DNA of 64,000 nt from Musicola paradisiaca NCPPB 2511 (GTDB lineage Bacteria; Pseudomonadota; Gammaproteobacteria; Enterobacterales; Enterobacteriaceae): assembly GCF_000400505.1 (NCBI RefSeq), contig NZ_CM001857.1, forward strand, positions 2,213,735 to 2,277,734, given 5' to 3'. Below the pieces are notes generated by a model. That model searched no databases. It saw only the letters and a list, made by a program, of their open reading frames with translations, and was not told the DNA's origin. The position numbers and the translations under genes are program-made. Each line of letters starts with the position of its first letter. The first letter of the stretch is position 1. Shown here piece by piece: positions 16,286-25,083 of this stretch.

Positions 16286-17641
16286 ATGTCATTGCTTGAT
16301 TTAAATAAAACTACTTTTCTCAGTCGTGAAAAAATTATTTCCCATAGACATTTTTCCCTCGCCACTGTCTGTTTCGGCTTAGTGATGACGTGTTTTTCCG
16401 GCACAGTGATGGCTAGCGTCGAGCCTTTATCTGTCAATGGGAATAAAATCTATGCGGGAGAGCAGGTTAAGAGTTTTGCAGGAAACAGTCTGTTCTGGAG
16501 CAATAACGGTTGGGGTGGTGAGAAATTCTATACCGCAGAAACTGTCGCCAGGCTGAAAAGCGAGTGGGGCGCCAGTATTGTCCGTGCAGCCATGGGCGTT
16601 CAGGAAAGCGGTGGTTATTTGCAGGATCCTTCTGGCAACAAGGCGAAAGTAGAAAAAGTAGTCGATGCTGCAATTGCCAACGATATGTATGTCATTATCG
16701 ACTGGCATTCGCATCATGCAGAAGATAATCAAAATGAAGCCATTAGTTTCTTTCAGGAAATGGCGAAAAAATATGGCGATAAACCCAACATTATTTATGA
16801 AATTTATAATGAGCCGCTGCAAGTTTCGTGGGGGAATACCATAAAGCCTTATGCGGAAGCCGTTATTTCCGCTATTCGTGCTATTGACTCAGACAATTTG
16901 ATCATCGTCGGGACACCGACCTGGTCGCAGGATGTCGATGAGGCTTCGCTGAACCCGATTAGCGGCACCAATATCGCTTATACATTGCACTTTTATGCGG
17001 GAACTCATGGCGAATCATTACGGAACAAAGCACTGAAGGCGCTGAATAATGGCATTGCGCTGTTTGTCACCGAGTGGGGCGCGGTCAACGCAGATGGTAA
17101 CGGTGGTGTGAACGCCAGTTCGGTCGACACCTGGGTGACATTTATGCGCGATAACAACATCAGCAACGCCAACTGGGCGTTGAATGATAAAGATGAAGGG
17201 GCGTCGACATATTATCCCGACTCGCTGACCCTGACCGAGTCCGGCAAAAAGGTGAAGGAAATTATTCAGAACTGGCCTTATAACACCGGAACCAGTACCA
17301 GCAGTACCGCAACAGGGAGCTCTTCATCCGGGGATGCAGAGACATCCAGCAGCTCATGCAGTTCAGCGAGCGCCAGCACAAGTTCCAGCGATACCGGAAC
17401 CTCGGCTTCGACCACAACCACAACTGCCGACAGTACGGCGACAACGGCAACTACGGTCAGTTGCAGTAATGTCAACGTTTACCCCAATTGGGTCAGTAAG
17501 GATTGGTCAGGCGGTGAATATACGCATAACAATGCAGGTGAACAGATGGTCTACCAGGGGACACTGTACAGCGCTAACTGGTACACCGCCTCGGTACCGG
17601 GCAGTGACGGTTCCTGGACGTTGGTCGGTACTTGTGGGTAA
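16286..17641 (+). CDS. celZ: Secreted endoglucanase Z (GH5, CBM5)
   Basis: A 451-residue cellulase (EC 3.2.1.4) of the Cel5Z/EGZ type, exported by Sec and then through the type II (Out) system in relatives. Signal peptide 1-43, cut before SVEPLS. GH5 domain about 44-330, with acid/base Glu176 (YNEP) and nucleophile Glu263 (TEWG); these are 133 and 220 in mature numbering, exactly the known catalytic positions of this family. A Ser/Thr/Ala linker spans about 331-390, and a cellulose-binding module about 392-451 with a likely Cys392-Cys450 disulfide and aromatic surface residues. The linker is poorer in Pro and Asp than the D. dadantii one as I recall it, and holds an unusual Cys357. It converges with pelL. 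Confidence 0.96.
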   Translation: MSLLDLNKTTFLSREKIISHRHFSLATVCFGLVMTCFSGTVMASVEPLSVNGNKIYAGEQVKSFAGNSLFWSNNGWGGEKFYTAETVARLKSEWGASIVRAAMGVQESGGYLQDPSGNKAKVEKVVDAAIANDMYVIIDWHSHHAEDNQNEAISFFQEMAKKYGDKPNIIYEIYNEPLQVSWGNTIKPYAEAVISAIRAIDSDNLIIVGTPTWSQDVDEASLNPISGTNIAYTLHFYAGTHGESLRNKALKALNNGIALFVTEWGAVNADGNGGVNASSVDTWVTFMRDNNISNANWALNDKDEGASTYYPDSLTLTESGKKVKEIIQNWPYNTGTSTSSTATGSSSSGDAETSSSSCSSASASTSSSDTGTSASTTTTTADSTATTATTVSCSNVNVYPNWVSKDWSGGEYTHNNAGEQMVYQGTLYSANWYTASVPGSDGSWTLVGTCG

Positions 17642-17692
17642 TTGCTGAAACCAGAACGCAGGCAGCTATTGTTGCCGTTTGCTCAGAGAAAT

Positions 17693-17734
17693 GCGGGGGT
17701 GGTTCCATACTGGCGCCTCCCCCGTTGTTTTTTA
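17693..17734 (+). terminator. celZ terminator
   Basis: GCGGGGG and CCTCCCCCG form a GC-rich stem with a loop of about 17 bases, followed by GTTGTTTTTTAG. It lies 52 bases after the celZ stop and fits a factor-independent terminator. Confidence 0.6.
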
Positions 17735-17801
17735 GACATCAACCTGACACATTATGCGCCAACAACACCATTGTTATTCTGAGTCGGCTCATTAACGGCG
17801 A

Positions 17802-19082
17802 TCAGTTCTTCTCAAAAGCCCCCAAGTCTGGAGCGCTGCCCAGATAGCTGATTCCATCTACCTTGGTACCTGCGTTAATCAGCTTGGAGTCGGCCGACAG
17901 GCGAAATAAAGCATTTTCTTGCAAGGAACCGTCGCTGTCGCGAGCGACCGTGGCCAGCGTGGTATCCAGGCTGGCGAAATCGGACGACGTTGCAGCCGGC
18001 CCTGTATCCCAGGAGTTATATTTAGCATCAGCATTGCTAACGGTCACTGAACCAGACAGTGAGACATTGTTACGGAAATAGTGCTTCTGCCCGGAGGCAA
18101 CATCATTGCCGAAACCATAGTTGATGCCGTTCTTGTACGAAACGTTGTTGACGACGGTTACACTACCCGTGTTGTTATTTTGGTCGAAGCCTTTACTGAC
18201 GTTGCTGAAGGCGACCGACCTGGTAATGCGATGGTTTCCGGCCGCCTTGTTTCCTCCCAGTTTGAATCCGTTGCCGTTGCCGGCAAACGAGCTGTCACTC
18301 CAGAAGTCGATGCCATTACGAAATGCCCAGCTGTTTTCGATGACCACTTTTTCCGTGGTGTCATACAGATCGAAGCCGTCATCCGAGTTTTCCCACGCAC
18401 GACAACCAACGAAACGGTTGCCTGGCCCTTGTTTCTGTTTGGGGCCAAAACCGTCCGCCATGCTGCCGTTTTTCTTGGGATCATAATTACGGTAGGCATC
18501 AGAGTTGAGAACTGTGTTGTAAGAGCCACCGTTGTTGATTTCAAGGCCGGTATTGCGGTTGTGGTGAAACGCAGTATTTTCAAACGTATTGTGGCTGCCA
18601 GTAACATAAGCCCCTTGATAACCGGCGCGTGTGACTTCAACCCCTTTGAAATACCAGTAGTTTCCCGTCACATAGAAGCCATAGGACGCCTGAACCCATT
18701 GATCGGCCGGGAAGGAGAAGTCAAACACGGCCTTGCCGCAGTTAGCCGCGACGACATAAATCGGCGAACCGCTACTGCCGGACTTACTGAACTTGATGGT
18801 ATTCGCCTTGCTTGCCGTATAGGTCACAGTGTAGGTGCCGGGTTTCAATAAGATCATTTCGCCGGGATTAACCGCCGACAATGCGGCGGAGAAACTCATC
18901 GGCGCGCTGAAACTATTGCCGCTATTGCTGCTGCTACCTGTCGGCGACACGTAATAAACGCGGCTTGCTCCATCGATCCCGCTATTGGTATCGGAACTGC
19001 AATCCGCCGCAAATGCCACATTGCTGTTGACAAGCGCGAGCGCAGCCAAAGCCGTGGAGACGAAAAGGTGTCGTTTTTCCAT
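17802..19082 (-). CDS. pelL: Secreted pectate lyase L (PL9)
   Basis: A 426-residue pectate lyase of polysaccharide lyase family 9, which cuts polygalacturonate and partly methylated pectin by beta-elimination with Ca2+. Signal peptide 1-25, cut before ADCSS. The parallel beta-helix carries calcium ligands Asp210 (MADGFGP), Asp234, Asp235 and Asp238 (NSDDGFDLY), and the catalytic base Lys274 (GNGFKLGGN); each is one residue later than in the solved D. dadantii Pel9A. The start at 19082 has GAGG six bases upstream; a frame four codons longer is less likely. Export through the Out system is expected. pelL next to celZ is a known Dickeya arrangement. A KdgR-like box lies 265 bases upstream. Confidence 0.96.
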   Translation of the reverse strand: MEKRHLFVSTALAALALVNSNVAFAADCSSDTNSGIDGASRVYYVSPTGSSSNSGNSFSAPMSFSAALSAVNPGEMILLKPGTYTVTYTASKANTIKFSKSGSSGSPIYVVAANCGKAVFDFSFPADQWVQASYGFYVTGNYWYFKGVEVTRAGYQGAYVTGSHNTFENTAFHHNRNTGLEINNGGSYNTVLNSDAYRNYDPKKNGSMADGFGPKQKQGPGNRFVGCRAWENSDDGFDLYDTTEKVVIENSWAFRNGIDFWSDSSFAGNGNGFKLGGNKAAGNHRITRSVAFSNVSKGFDQNNNTGSVTVVNNVSYKNGINYGFGNDVASGQKHYFRNNVSLSGSVTVSNADAKYNSWDTGPAATSSDFASLDTTLATVARDSDGSLQENALFRLSADSKLINAGTKVDGISYLGSAPDLGAFEKN

Positions 19083-19255
19083 TTCTTGCCTCATAACGTT
19101 AGAAAGTCGTATATCCCGTCTTCCTCAAAATGCATCTTTCATCTTGCATTACCGACAAAAAGAACCGGCTAAAGATTGAAATAGCAGAAGTATGGCTAAC
19201 AGCCTGTGGCTGTGAATTACGTTGGAAAGGAGAAACCATTCCTTCGGTTATTGTT

Positions 19256-19279
19256 GTGAGCGGAGGGCGCTCTGCTCAC
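19256..19279 (-). promoter_or_regulatory. Hairpin in the pelL leader
   Basis: GTGAGC and GCTCAC bracket a GC-rich centre and form a compact hairpin about 175 bases before the pelL start. If transcription begins near the KdgR box, this hairpin is in the 5' leader of the mRNA. Function unknown. Confidence 0.35.
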
Positions 19280-19346
19280 GCTGCATCCTGCATATTGAGG
19301 TCAATCGACTCTATATGAACGCCATGAGGAATATATGCCGCATTGT

Positions 19347-19365
19347 CACAAAACGATGTTTCATT
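19347..19365 (-). promoter_or_regulatory. KdgR-like operator upstream of pelL
   Basis: On the minus strand the site reads AATGAAACATCGTTTTGTG, close to the KdgR consensus with AATGAAAC and a degenerate right arm. KdgR represses pectinase genes until pectin breakdown products (KDG) accumulate. The bases around it up to 19600 are very AT-rich and hold no gene, which fits an H-NS-type silenced virulence promoter region. Confidence 0.55.
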
Positions 19366-19673
19366 AAAAAATTAATTTAATTTCAATTTTATTGAAAAAA
19401 TATAAAAATAATAATAAGTCAATTTATTATTGGTGATTTTTCTCTCTCCAGACGAAATATTTCACTCACTTTAAGCCAGAGCATCCAGTCAGGTTTGCAC
19501 GGATCATTGATAATATATACTCATATCATATTGAATATATTAATTTTTATTTGAAATGAGTAAGGTTGGGTGTTTATTTTTGAATATTTTTTTCGATTTT
19601 TCAGCAATATTGTTATCGCTCATTCGTCTACTACATCAGAAGTCATGAACCGTTAATGTAATGAGGTAGAAAT

Positions 19674-19880
19674 ATGATGAGAGGTATTGGTATGTGTGGG
19701 CACCGTCGTGGATCTCGATTCGCGAAACCGTTGCTGATTGGGGCCGTGCTGTTTGTTCGGAAGCTGAGTGAGCGAGATGAAAGCCGAAATGGCGGGGGAG
19801 TCGCTGCTGATTTCAGCAATCAAAGCTTGTCAGTCTCGGCTGATGGCCTTCATCCGTGGCCGAACGGCGGTACGAGATGA
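19674..19880 (+). CDS. Small ORF, possibly a truncated membrane protein
   Basis: A 68-codon frame with a good ribosome site (GAGG, spaced eight bases). Its first 28 residues have a basic, His/Gly-rich head (MMRGIGMCGHRRGSR) and a hydrophobic run (KPLLIGAVLFV), as in very short single-pass membrane proteins. After that the frame runs into the sigma-factor gene out of phase and becomes charged. It could be a real small protein that lost its 3' half, or a chance frame. I do not recognise a family. Confidence 0.3.
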   Translation: MMRGIGMCGHRRGSRFAKPLLIGAVLFVRKLSERDESRNGGGVAADFSNQSLSVSADGLHPWPNGGTR

Positions 19881-20340
19881 TGCCGATGACATTTTGCAGG
19901 AAGTTACCTATCAGTTAATGAAGGTGGAACAACCGGTGGAGAACGTCGCCGCCTGGTTGTTTCGTGCCGCACGTAATGAAATGATCGACCGCGCACGTAA
20001 AAAGCGGGAGTTGCCGTTATCTGGATATTTCGTCGAAGACGATGATGACGGGTATTTTCCGGAAGATGAACTGGCGGAAACGTTGTTTGGCGTACCGCAA
20101 ACGCCGGAAGACGAGTATTTAAAAGCGTTGTTGTGGGACGAACTGGATACCGCTTTATCGGTGTTGCCATCCGCACAACGTGAAGTGTTCGAAAAAACCG
20201 AGTTGTAGGGCTACAGCTATAACGACTTGGCCGAAGAAACCGGTGTCAGCGTTCAGACGTTGTTGTCCCGCAAACACAAAGCGGTTCTTTACCTGAGAAC
20301 CAGGCTGCGCAATGTCTATGATGCATTGACGGAGGATTAA
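19777..20340 (+). pseudogene. ECF-type sigma factor gene with in-frame stop
   Basis: The frame encodes an extracytoplasmic-function sigma factor of about 187 codons. Region 2 is visible (DDADDILQEVTYQLM, then AAWLFRAARNEMIDRARKK). After LPSAQREVFEKTEL a TAG stop occurs at 20206-20208, codon 144. The same frame then continues with the rest of region 4 (GYSYNDLAEETGVSVQTLLS, RKHKAVLYLRTRLR) to a TAA at 20338-20340. A single G-to-T change (GAG to TAG) explains the break. The truncated product would lack the -35 recognition helix. Either the gene is dead, or the codon is suppressed, or the base is a sequencing error. It sits 85 bases from dif. Confidence 0.75.
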
Positions 20341-20424
20341 TACAGCTGCGATCCAGATCGCCGAGTGGGGGGATCTGGACTCGCCATAACCGAGGCGTTA
20401 CGCTTGTCGATATGGGATTCGTTA

Positions 20425-20452
20425 ATTTAACATAATATACATTATGCGAACC
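20425..20452. other. dif: dif, XerCD recombination site of the chromosome
   Basis: A 28-base site matching E. coli dif in reverse orientation. The left arm ATTTAACATAA is identical to the XerD arm, the centre TATACA is identical, and the right arm TTATGCGAACC differs from the XerC arm by one base (A for C at 20450). XerC and XerD resolve chromosome dimers here under FtsK control. The surrounding 20341-20740 contains no gene. Confidence 0.92.
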
Positions 20453-20740
20453 AATATCGAGTTTGGATAATTCTGGTGTTCCGACTGGATCAATCTTTTG
20501 GTCAGCGTCAATCCTTCATCCGGTGGTTGTTTTGCTGCCGTGGTGCATCTGGTGATAACTATCTCCTATCACTATTTGGCCGTATTCGATTTGCGCAAAC
20601 GCCGGTCAATGCATAGGCTTATAGAGCAAAGTCTAATTATTCTCATCATAACTATCTGATTGATAAGTCTCTGTGGTTTTCTATCCGCCTTTCCTCCGGC
20701 AGTGTCCCGCAGGTTTTTATATCCATAAGCAGGAGAAAAT

Positions 20741-21556
20741 ATGCCTGGAATCACATCGGACTGGATGATTTTTACCGATCTCGACGGATCGTTGCTGGAT
20801 CATCACTCGTATGACTGGTCGCCTGCTGCCGAATGGCTGGCTCGGTTAAAAGCGCACCATGTCCCGGTGGTGATGACCAGCAGCAAGACTGCTGCGGAAC
20901 TCTGCCCGTTGCAGCAGAAATTGGGGTTGGATGGCGCGCCATTCATCGCGGAAAACGGCGCAGCAATTACCCTTCCAGCCGACTGGAATGATCACCCTGC
21001 TTTTCCGCAGCACGTTATGGCGACCGACTATCAGGCAATTTGCCGTTGTTTGCAGGAGTTGCGCGCCCACCACCGGTTTGCATTCACCGGATTTGCCGAT
21101 ATGGATGCCACGCAGGTGGCTCAGGCGACCGGTTTGAGCCAGCCGTTGGCGGCGTTGGCCCGGCAGCGGCTGGCTTCGGAGCCGCTAATTTGGCAAGACA
21201 GTGCCGAGGCCATGGCGGAGTTTGTCCGTTGTCTGGCGCATTATCAGCTCGCACTGACTGAAGGCGGCCGTTTCTGCCATGTGATGAGCCATTCGGTCAG
21301 TAAAGGTGCCGCCGTTCACTGGTTGCTGTCGCAGTACCGGCAGCGGGAAGAACGCCTTTTTTTCGTCATCGGTCTGGGCGATGGGCCTAACGATATTTCT
21401 TTACTGGAGGCAATGGATTACGCCGTCGTCATCCGTGGGTACGTGAGTGATAAAGTGACGTTGTCACCAGAGTTCCAGGGGCGTTATTACCGTACTCAAC
21501 AGACTGGGCCCGCAGGGTGGCGCGAAGGTCTGGATCATATCGCGTTGTCAATATGA
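20741..21556 (+). CDS. gpgP: HAD phosphatase for glucosyl-/mannosyl-3-phosphoglycerate
   Basis: A 271-residue HAD-superfamily phosphatase of the MpgP/YedP type. Motif I is FTDLDGSLLD (nucleophile Asp13, acid Asp15), motif II VMTSSK, and motif IV GLGDGPND. In E. coli the homologue is called yedP, but here it is directly followed by a glucosyl-3-phosphoglycerate synthase gene. The reaction is therefore most likely removal of phosphate from glucosyl-3-phosphoglycerate, giving glucosylglycerate, a compatible solute known from D. dadantii. A mannosylglycerate role is less likely given the partner. AGGAG lies just before the start. A matS site is embedded in its 3' part. Confidence 0.85.
   Translation: MPGITSDWMIFTDLDGSLLDHHSYDWSPAAEWLARLKAHHVPVVMTSSKTAAELCPLQQKLGLDGAPFIAENGAAITLPADWNDHPAFPQHVMATDYQAICRCLQELRAHHRFAFTGFADMDATQVAQATGLSQPLAALARQRLASEPLIWQDSAEAMAEFVRCLAHYQLALTEGGRFCHVMSHSVSKGAAVHWLLSQYRQREERLFFVIGLGDGPNDISLLEAMDYAVVIRGYVSDKVTLSPEFQGRYYRTQQTGPAGWREGLDHIALSI
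21455..21467. other. matS: matS site (MatP binding)
   Basis: GTGACGTTGTCAC fits the matS consensus GTGACRNYGTCAC at every position. It is inside gpgP, about 1 kb from dif. Confidence 0.8.
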
Positions 21557-21614
21557 CCAACGTGACTCTTGTTCTGCGTCAATGACGCGGATTTTTGTTA
21601 AGGGAGCGACTGCT

Positions 21615-22844
21615 ATGAGTGAGTTTTATCAGGATGGCATCATCACCAATTTCCATAATCTTACCCACCGTAATGTCGAAGAACTGGAATATGACCTACA
21701 GGTTTTCTCTGGCCAGAACAGTATGGGGTTAATCCTCCCTTCCCTGTTCTCCGAATTGGAAGGGCCGGCGCTGGGAAAAATTATTGACGAACTGGCGCAG
21801 GTTCCCTATCTGGGGGAGATTGTGATTGGGCTTGACCGGGCTGACGCGGAACAGTTTTGCTTCGCCCACGAGTTTTTTTCCCGCCTGCCCCAGCGTCATC
21901 GGATTCTGTGGAATGACGGCCCACGGTTGACCAAACTCAGCCAAGAGCTTGTGGAACGGGAATTAGCGCCGATGGAGGCCGGGAAAGGGCGCAATGTATG
22001 GTTTTGCGTCGGTTATACACTGGCCTCCAGACGCACGTCCTGCATTGCATTGCACGATTGTGACATTGTCACTTATGACCGCAACCTGCTGGCGCGGCTG
22101 CTCTATCCCATCGCCAATCCGCACTTTCATTACGACTTTTGCAAAGGTTATTACGCCCGGGTCGCTGATGGAAAATTGAATGGCCGTGTTGGTCGTTTGC
22201 TGGTTTTCCCGTTGCTAAAATCGTTGCAAAACGTGTATGGCAATTCGGATTACCTGGAATATATGCGCAGTTTTCGCTATCCGCTGTCCGGCGAATTCGC
22301 CATGCGTAGCCACATCCTGCGTAACCTGCGTATTCCCAGCGATTGGGGGCTGGAGATAGGCGTCTTGTCGGAAATTCATCGCGGTACGGCGACCAGTCGT
22401 ATCTGTCAGGTAGATATCGCCGATAACTACGACCATAAGCATCAGCCCATGTCCGAGTCTGACCCCACTTCCGGTTTGCAACGCATGGCGATGGATATCA
22501 CCAAGGCGCTATATCGCAAACTGGCGATTCAGGGCGTTGGGATCACCGCCGATTCGTTTCGGGTGCTGCGAGCGACCTACTATCGCACGGCGCTGGATAT
22601 GATCGATTCGTTTGAGCATGACGCCCGCATGAATGGCCTGCATTTTGACCGGCATACGGAAGAGTCTGCGGTGGAGCTGTTTGCCGATGTGATCACCCTG
22701 TCTGGACAGGTCTATAACGACAGTCCGGGGGATAAACCGTTTGTGCCAAGCTGGAACCGGGTGCAGTCGGCATTTCCTGATATTCTGGAGCGCCTTTATG
22801 AGGCAGTAGAAGCAGATAATCAGGAAATGAGCGGCGGGAGATAG
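21615..22844 (+). CDS. gpgS: Glucosyl-3-phosphoglycerate synthase
   Basis: A 409-residue GT-A fold retaining glycosyltransferase of the GpgS/GT81 type, which joins glucose from a nucleotide sugar to 3-phosphoglycerate. The metal-binding DxD is LHDCDIV, and a Lys/Gly block (KGYYARV) and a DWGLEIGVL block follow, as in the family. The start at 21615 (MSEFYQDG) has AAGGGAG upstream; a frame beginning at 21582 adds 11 residues without support. With gpgP 58 bases upstream it forms a two-step pathway to the osmolyte glucosylglycerate, made in Dickeya under salt stress and nitrogen limitation. It also contains a matS site. Confidence 0.88.
   Translation: MSEFYQDGIITNFHNLTHRNVEELEYDLQVFSGQNSMGLILPSLFSELEGPALGKIIDELAQVPYLGEIVIGLDRADAEQFCFAHEFFSRLPQRHRILWNDGPRLTKLSQELVERELAPMEAGKGRNVWFCVGYTLASRRTSCIALHDCDIVTYDRNLLARLLYPIANPHFHYDFCKGYYARVADGKLNGRVGRLLVFPLLKSLQNVYGNSDYLEYMRSFRYPLSGEFAMRSHILRNLRIPSDWGLEIGVLSEIHRGTATSRICQVDIADNYDHKHQPMSESDPTSGLQRMAMDITKALYRKLAIQGVGITADSFRVLRATYYRTALDMIDSFEHDARMNGLHFDRHTEESAVELFADVITLSGQVYNDSPGDKPFVPSWNRVQSAFPDILERLYEAVEADNQEMSGGR
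21737..21744 (-). other. KOPS-like octamer
   Basis: GGGAAGGG on the minus strand, inside gpgS, 1.3 kb right of dif and pointing back to it. Confidence 0.5.
22060..22072. other. matS: matS site (MatP binding)
   Basis: GTGACATTGTCAC fits the matS consensus completely. It lies inside gpgS, only about 600 bases from the site in gpgP. Confidence 0.8.
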
Positions 22845-22932
22845 CCTGACGAGGCTGAATACATCACATTTGAACGCACTGGGGGCGAGCGCTGGGGAAT
22901 GCGCCCGCCCCTAACCGTTCGGTTCGCCGGTG

Positions 22933-23700
22933 TTAGCATGAAGCGACAATAAACGCCGTATCTACCGTAAACGATCCGTCGTCCTGAATGTCGTAATGAC
23001 GTTTTACCGGGGCCGATGCGGCTTTCTGCAGGGCCTGAATGGCGACAACGAAAGCGTCCGGCGTGCGCATGCGTGCCACCCAGCTCTGAAATTCCAAAGG
23101 CAGACGGGCGGTGGTGAGCGATTTAATATTCAGTCCGGCTTCGGTGCAGAAGGTCAACCATTCTCCTGGGGCGTAATCACGCACATGGGACGTATCCCGC
23201 AGCATTTCCACGGTTTGCAGAAACACATCCAGCATCGGATACCCGGGTGAGACCACATCGATAAAGATTGCCTCGCCGCCGGGCTTGAGCACCCTCTTCA
23301 CTTCCCGCAACGCGCGGGGGACATCCTGCCAATGGTGTGCGGAATACCGGCTGATGACCGCATCAAAACTTGCATCTGCGAACGGGAGCGATTCGGCAAC
23401 CGCCTGGCGGGTAGTGACGGTCGTCAATTCGCGCTCTGCTGAGGTTTGAGCGACAACCTCCAGCATGCGGAGCGACAAATCGCAGGCGACAACCTGCGCG
23501 ACCCGGCTGGCCAAGGTAAAACTGACATGACCGGCGCCGCATCCCAGATCCAGTACGTGTGCCTGAGGGGTATCGAGAAAACGCCGGGCCAGTTCGTTGA
23601 GGTCTTCGCCTTGTGCATGTACAGCGCTGGAGAGATAGGCCCGCGCCTGGTTGCCGAACTGTTGTTCAACGGCTTGTTGATGACTCTTACTCTTTTCCAT
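22933..23700 (-). CDS. yafE: Class I SAM-dependent methyltransferase YafE
   Basis: A 255-residue methyltransferase matching E. coli YafE along its length. The SAM-binding motif I is VLDLGCGAGHVS, the acidic residue after strand 2 is in VACDLS, and the post-motif block ALREVKRVLKPGG follows. The substrate of YafE is not known. The C-terminal part (LPLEFQSWVARMRTP) is also as in YafE. It is transcribed towards gpgS, with a GC-rich imperfect hairpin (about 22879-22912) between the two genes, and is divergent from the P450 gene. Confidence 0.85.
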   Translation of the reverse strand: MEKSKSHQQAVEQQFGNQARAYLSSAVHAQGEDLNELARRFLDTPQAHVLDLGCGAGHVSFTLASRVAQVVACDLSLRMLEVVAQTSAERELTTVTTRQAVAESLPFADASFDAVISRYSAHHWQDVPRALREVKRVLKPGGEAIFIDVVSPGYPMLDVFLQTVEMLRDTSHVRDYAPGEWLTFCTEAGLNIKSLTTARLPLEFQSWVARMRTPDAFVVAIQALQKAASAPVKRHYDIQDDGSFTVDTAFIVASC

Positions 23701-23892
23701 CAGAGTTCCTTGTTTTGTTCAGGTGGGATGAAACGCTCAGCCGAAATCATACCGTCATCCGTCCGTCCAGACAGGGACTCAGCGTAACGTTATATTTCGA
23801 AAACAAAATAATCACATTTTGTTATTTTTTCTTCAGTAAACTTGTTCCTCCGCCAATGTGCCTTTAACCACGTTCGATCCGGAGCTAAGAGT

Positions 23893-25083
23893 ATGCAACT
23901 TCATGAATTGATGAATCCACAGTATTCTGACCAGCCTTTTCTTCTCTATCGGAAACTCCATGCACTGGGGCCGCTGATCCAAGCCGGCGATCACGTCATG
24001 ATCAGCGGCAGTCACGCCATCATTGAGGCGCTACTGAACGACCGCCGGGTCGGCAAAAACTATATGGAGAGCGTTCGGTTGCGTTTTGGTGATGACGTTG
24101 CTGAGCGACCGGTATTCAAGGGAATCAGCAAAATGTTTCTGGTCATGAATCCGCCGGAACATACCCGACTGAGGGGGCTGGTCATGAAGTCGTTCAGTAG
24201 CAAAGAAATCCAACTGATCAGGGATACCGCGATCATGACAGCTAATGTGCTGGTCGATACTTTCATTGCACGGGGACGCTGCGATCTGGCAAAGGAGTTT
24301 GCATTTCCTTTCCCGGCCCGCATTATCTGTCGGATGTTGGGCGTGCCGGAGTCAGACGCTCAGGCGTTTAGCAATGCGGCGTCTACCTTGGTAAAGGTCT
24401 TTGATCCGCAAATTACGGAGCAGGATTTGCTGAGTGCCGGGGAGGCATTCACCGCGTTGTACAACTATTTCAGCGCCCTTATCATGGACCGCCAAAAATA
24501 CGCCGGTGATGACCTGGTGTCGCTTTTTCTGCGCAGTGAGAATAACGGCGACAGATTGCAGCATGATGAGATTATTGCCAACGTCATACTGCTGTTTATC
24601 GCTGGGCATGAAACCACCTCAAACATGATATGCAATGCGGTATTGGCTCTGCATGACAATCCGATGGAACTGGAACTGCTGCGACAGAACCGCGCCCTGA
24701 TACCCGCCGCCGTGACGGAGTGCCTTCGGTACGATAGCTCCGTGCAGATGATCTATCGTATCGCTCAGGATGATATCGATGTGCAGGGCCATATCATCGC
24801 ACAGGGAACCCGCTTTTTTCTGATCCTGGGCGCCGCCAATCATGATCCGGCGGTATTTTCCGCCCCGGATGTGTTGAATATCCGGCGACGGGAAGGACGC
24901 GCGCTGTCTTTTGGCGGCGGTATTCACCATTGTCTGGGCTACCGACTGGCGTTGGCGGAAATGGAGATCGCACTGGAAGTATTACTGACTCGCCTACCGG
25001 AAATGCGCCTGCTGAAGAGCGGTATGGAGCGCAACCATCGGGCAAACCTGCGCGGCGTGAGTGCGCTGCCTGTTATCTGGTGA
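23893..25083 (+). CDS. Cytochrome P450
   Basis: A 396-residue soluble bacterial P450. The I-helix oxygen-activation motif is AGHETTS, the K-helix ExxR is ECLR, and the heme-binding loop is FGGGIHHCLGYRLA with Cys347 as the iron ligand. The start at 23893 (MQLHELMNPQ) follows GGAG by eight bases; a frame 17 codons longer is less likely. It shows no signal peptide or membrane anchor. No ferredoxin, ferredoxin reductase or biosynthetic partner is adjacent; the flanking genes are yafE (divergent) and the SDR gene ydfG (same strand, 160 bases away). The substrate cannot be told from sequence. P450s are uncommon in enterobacteria, so this gene may have been acquired. Confidence 0.93.
   Translation: MQLHELMNPQYSDQPFLLYRKLHALGPLIQAGDHVMISGSHAIIEALLNDRRVGKNYMESVRLRFGDDVAERPVFKGISKMFLVMNPPEHTRLRGLVMKSFSSKEIQLIRDTAIMTANVLVDTFIARGRCDLAKEFAFPFPARIICRMLGVPESDAQAFSNAASTLVKVFDPQITEQDLLSAGEAFTALYNYFSALIMDRQKYAGDDLVSLFLRSENNGDRLQHDEIIANVILLFIAGHETTSNMICNAVLALHDNPMELELLRQNRALIPAAVTECLRYDSSVQMIYRIAQDDIDVQGHIIAQGTRFFLILGAANHDPAVFSAPDVLNIRRREGRALSFGGGIHHCLGYRLALAEMEIALEVLLTRLPEMRLLKSGMERNHRANLRGVSALPVIW

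Noticed and set aside
18081-18851. 256-codon plus-strand frame opposite pelL
   Set aside because: Antisense shadow of a well-matched pectate lyase gene.
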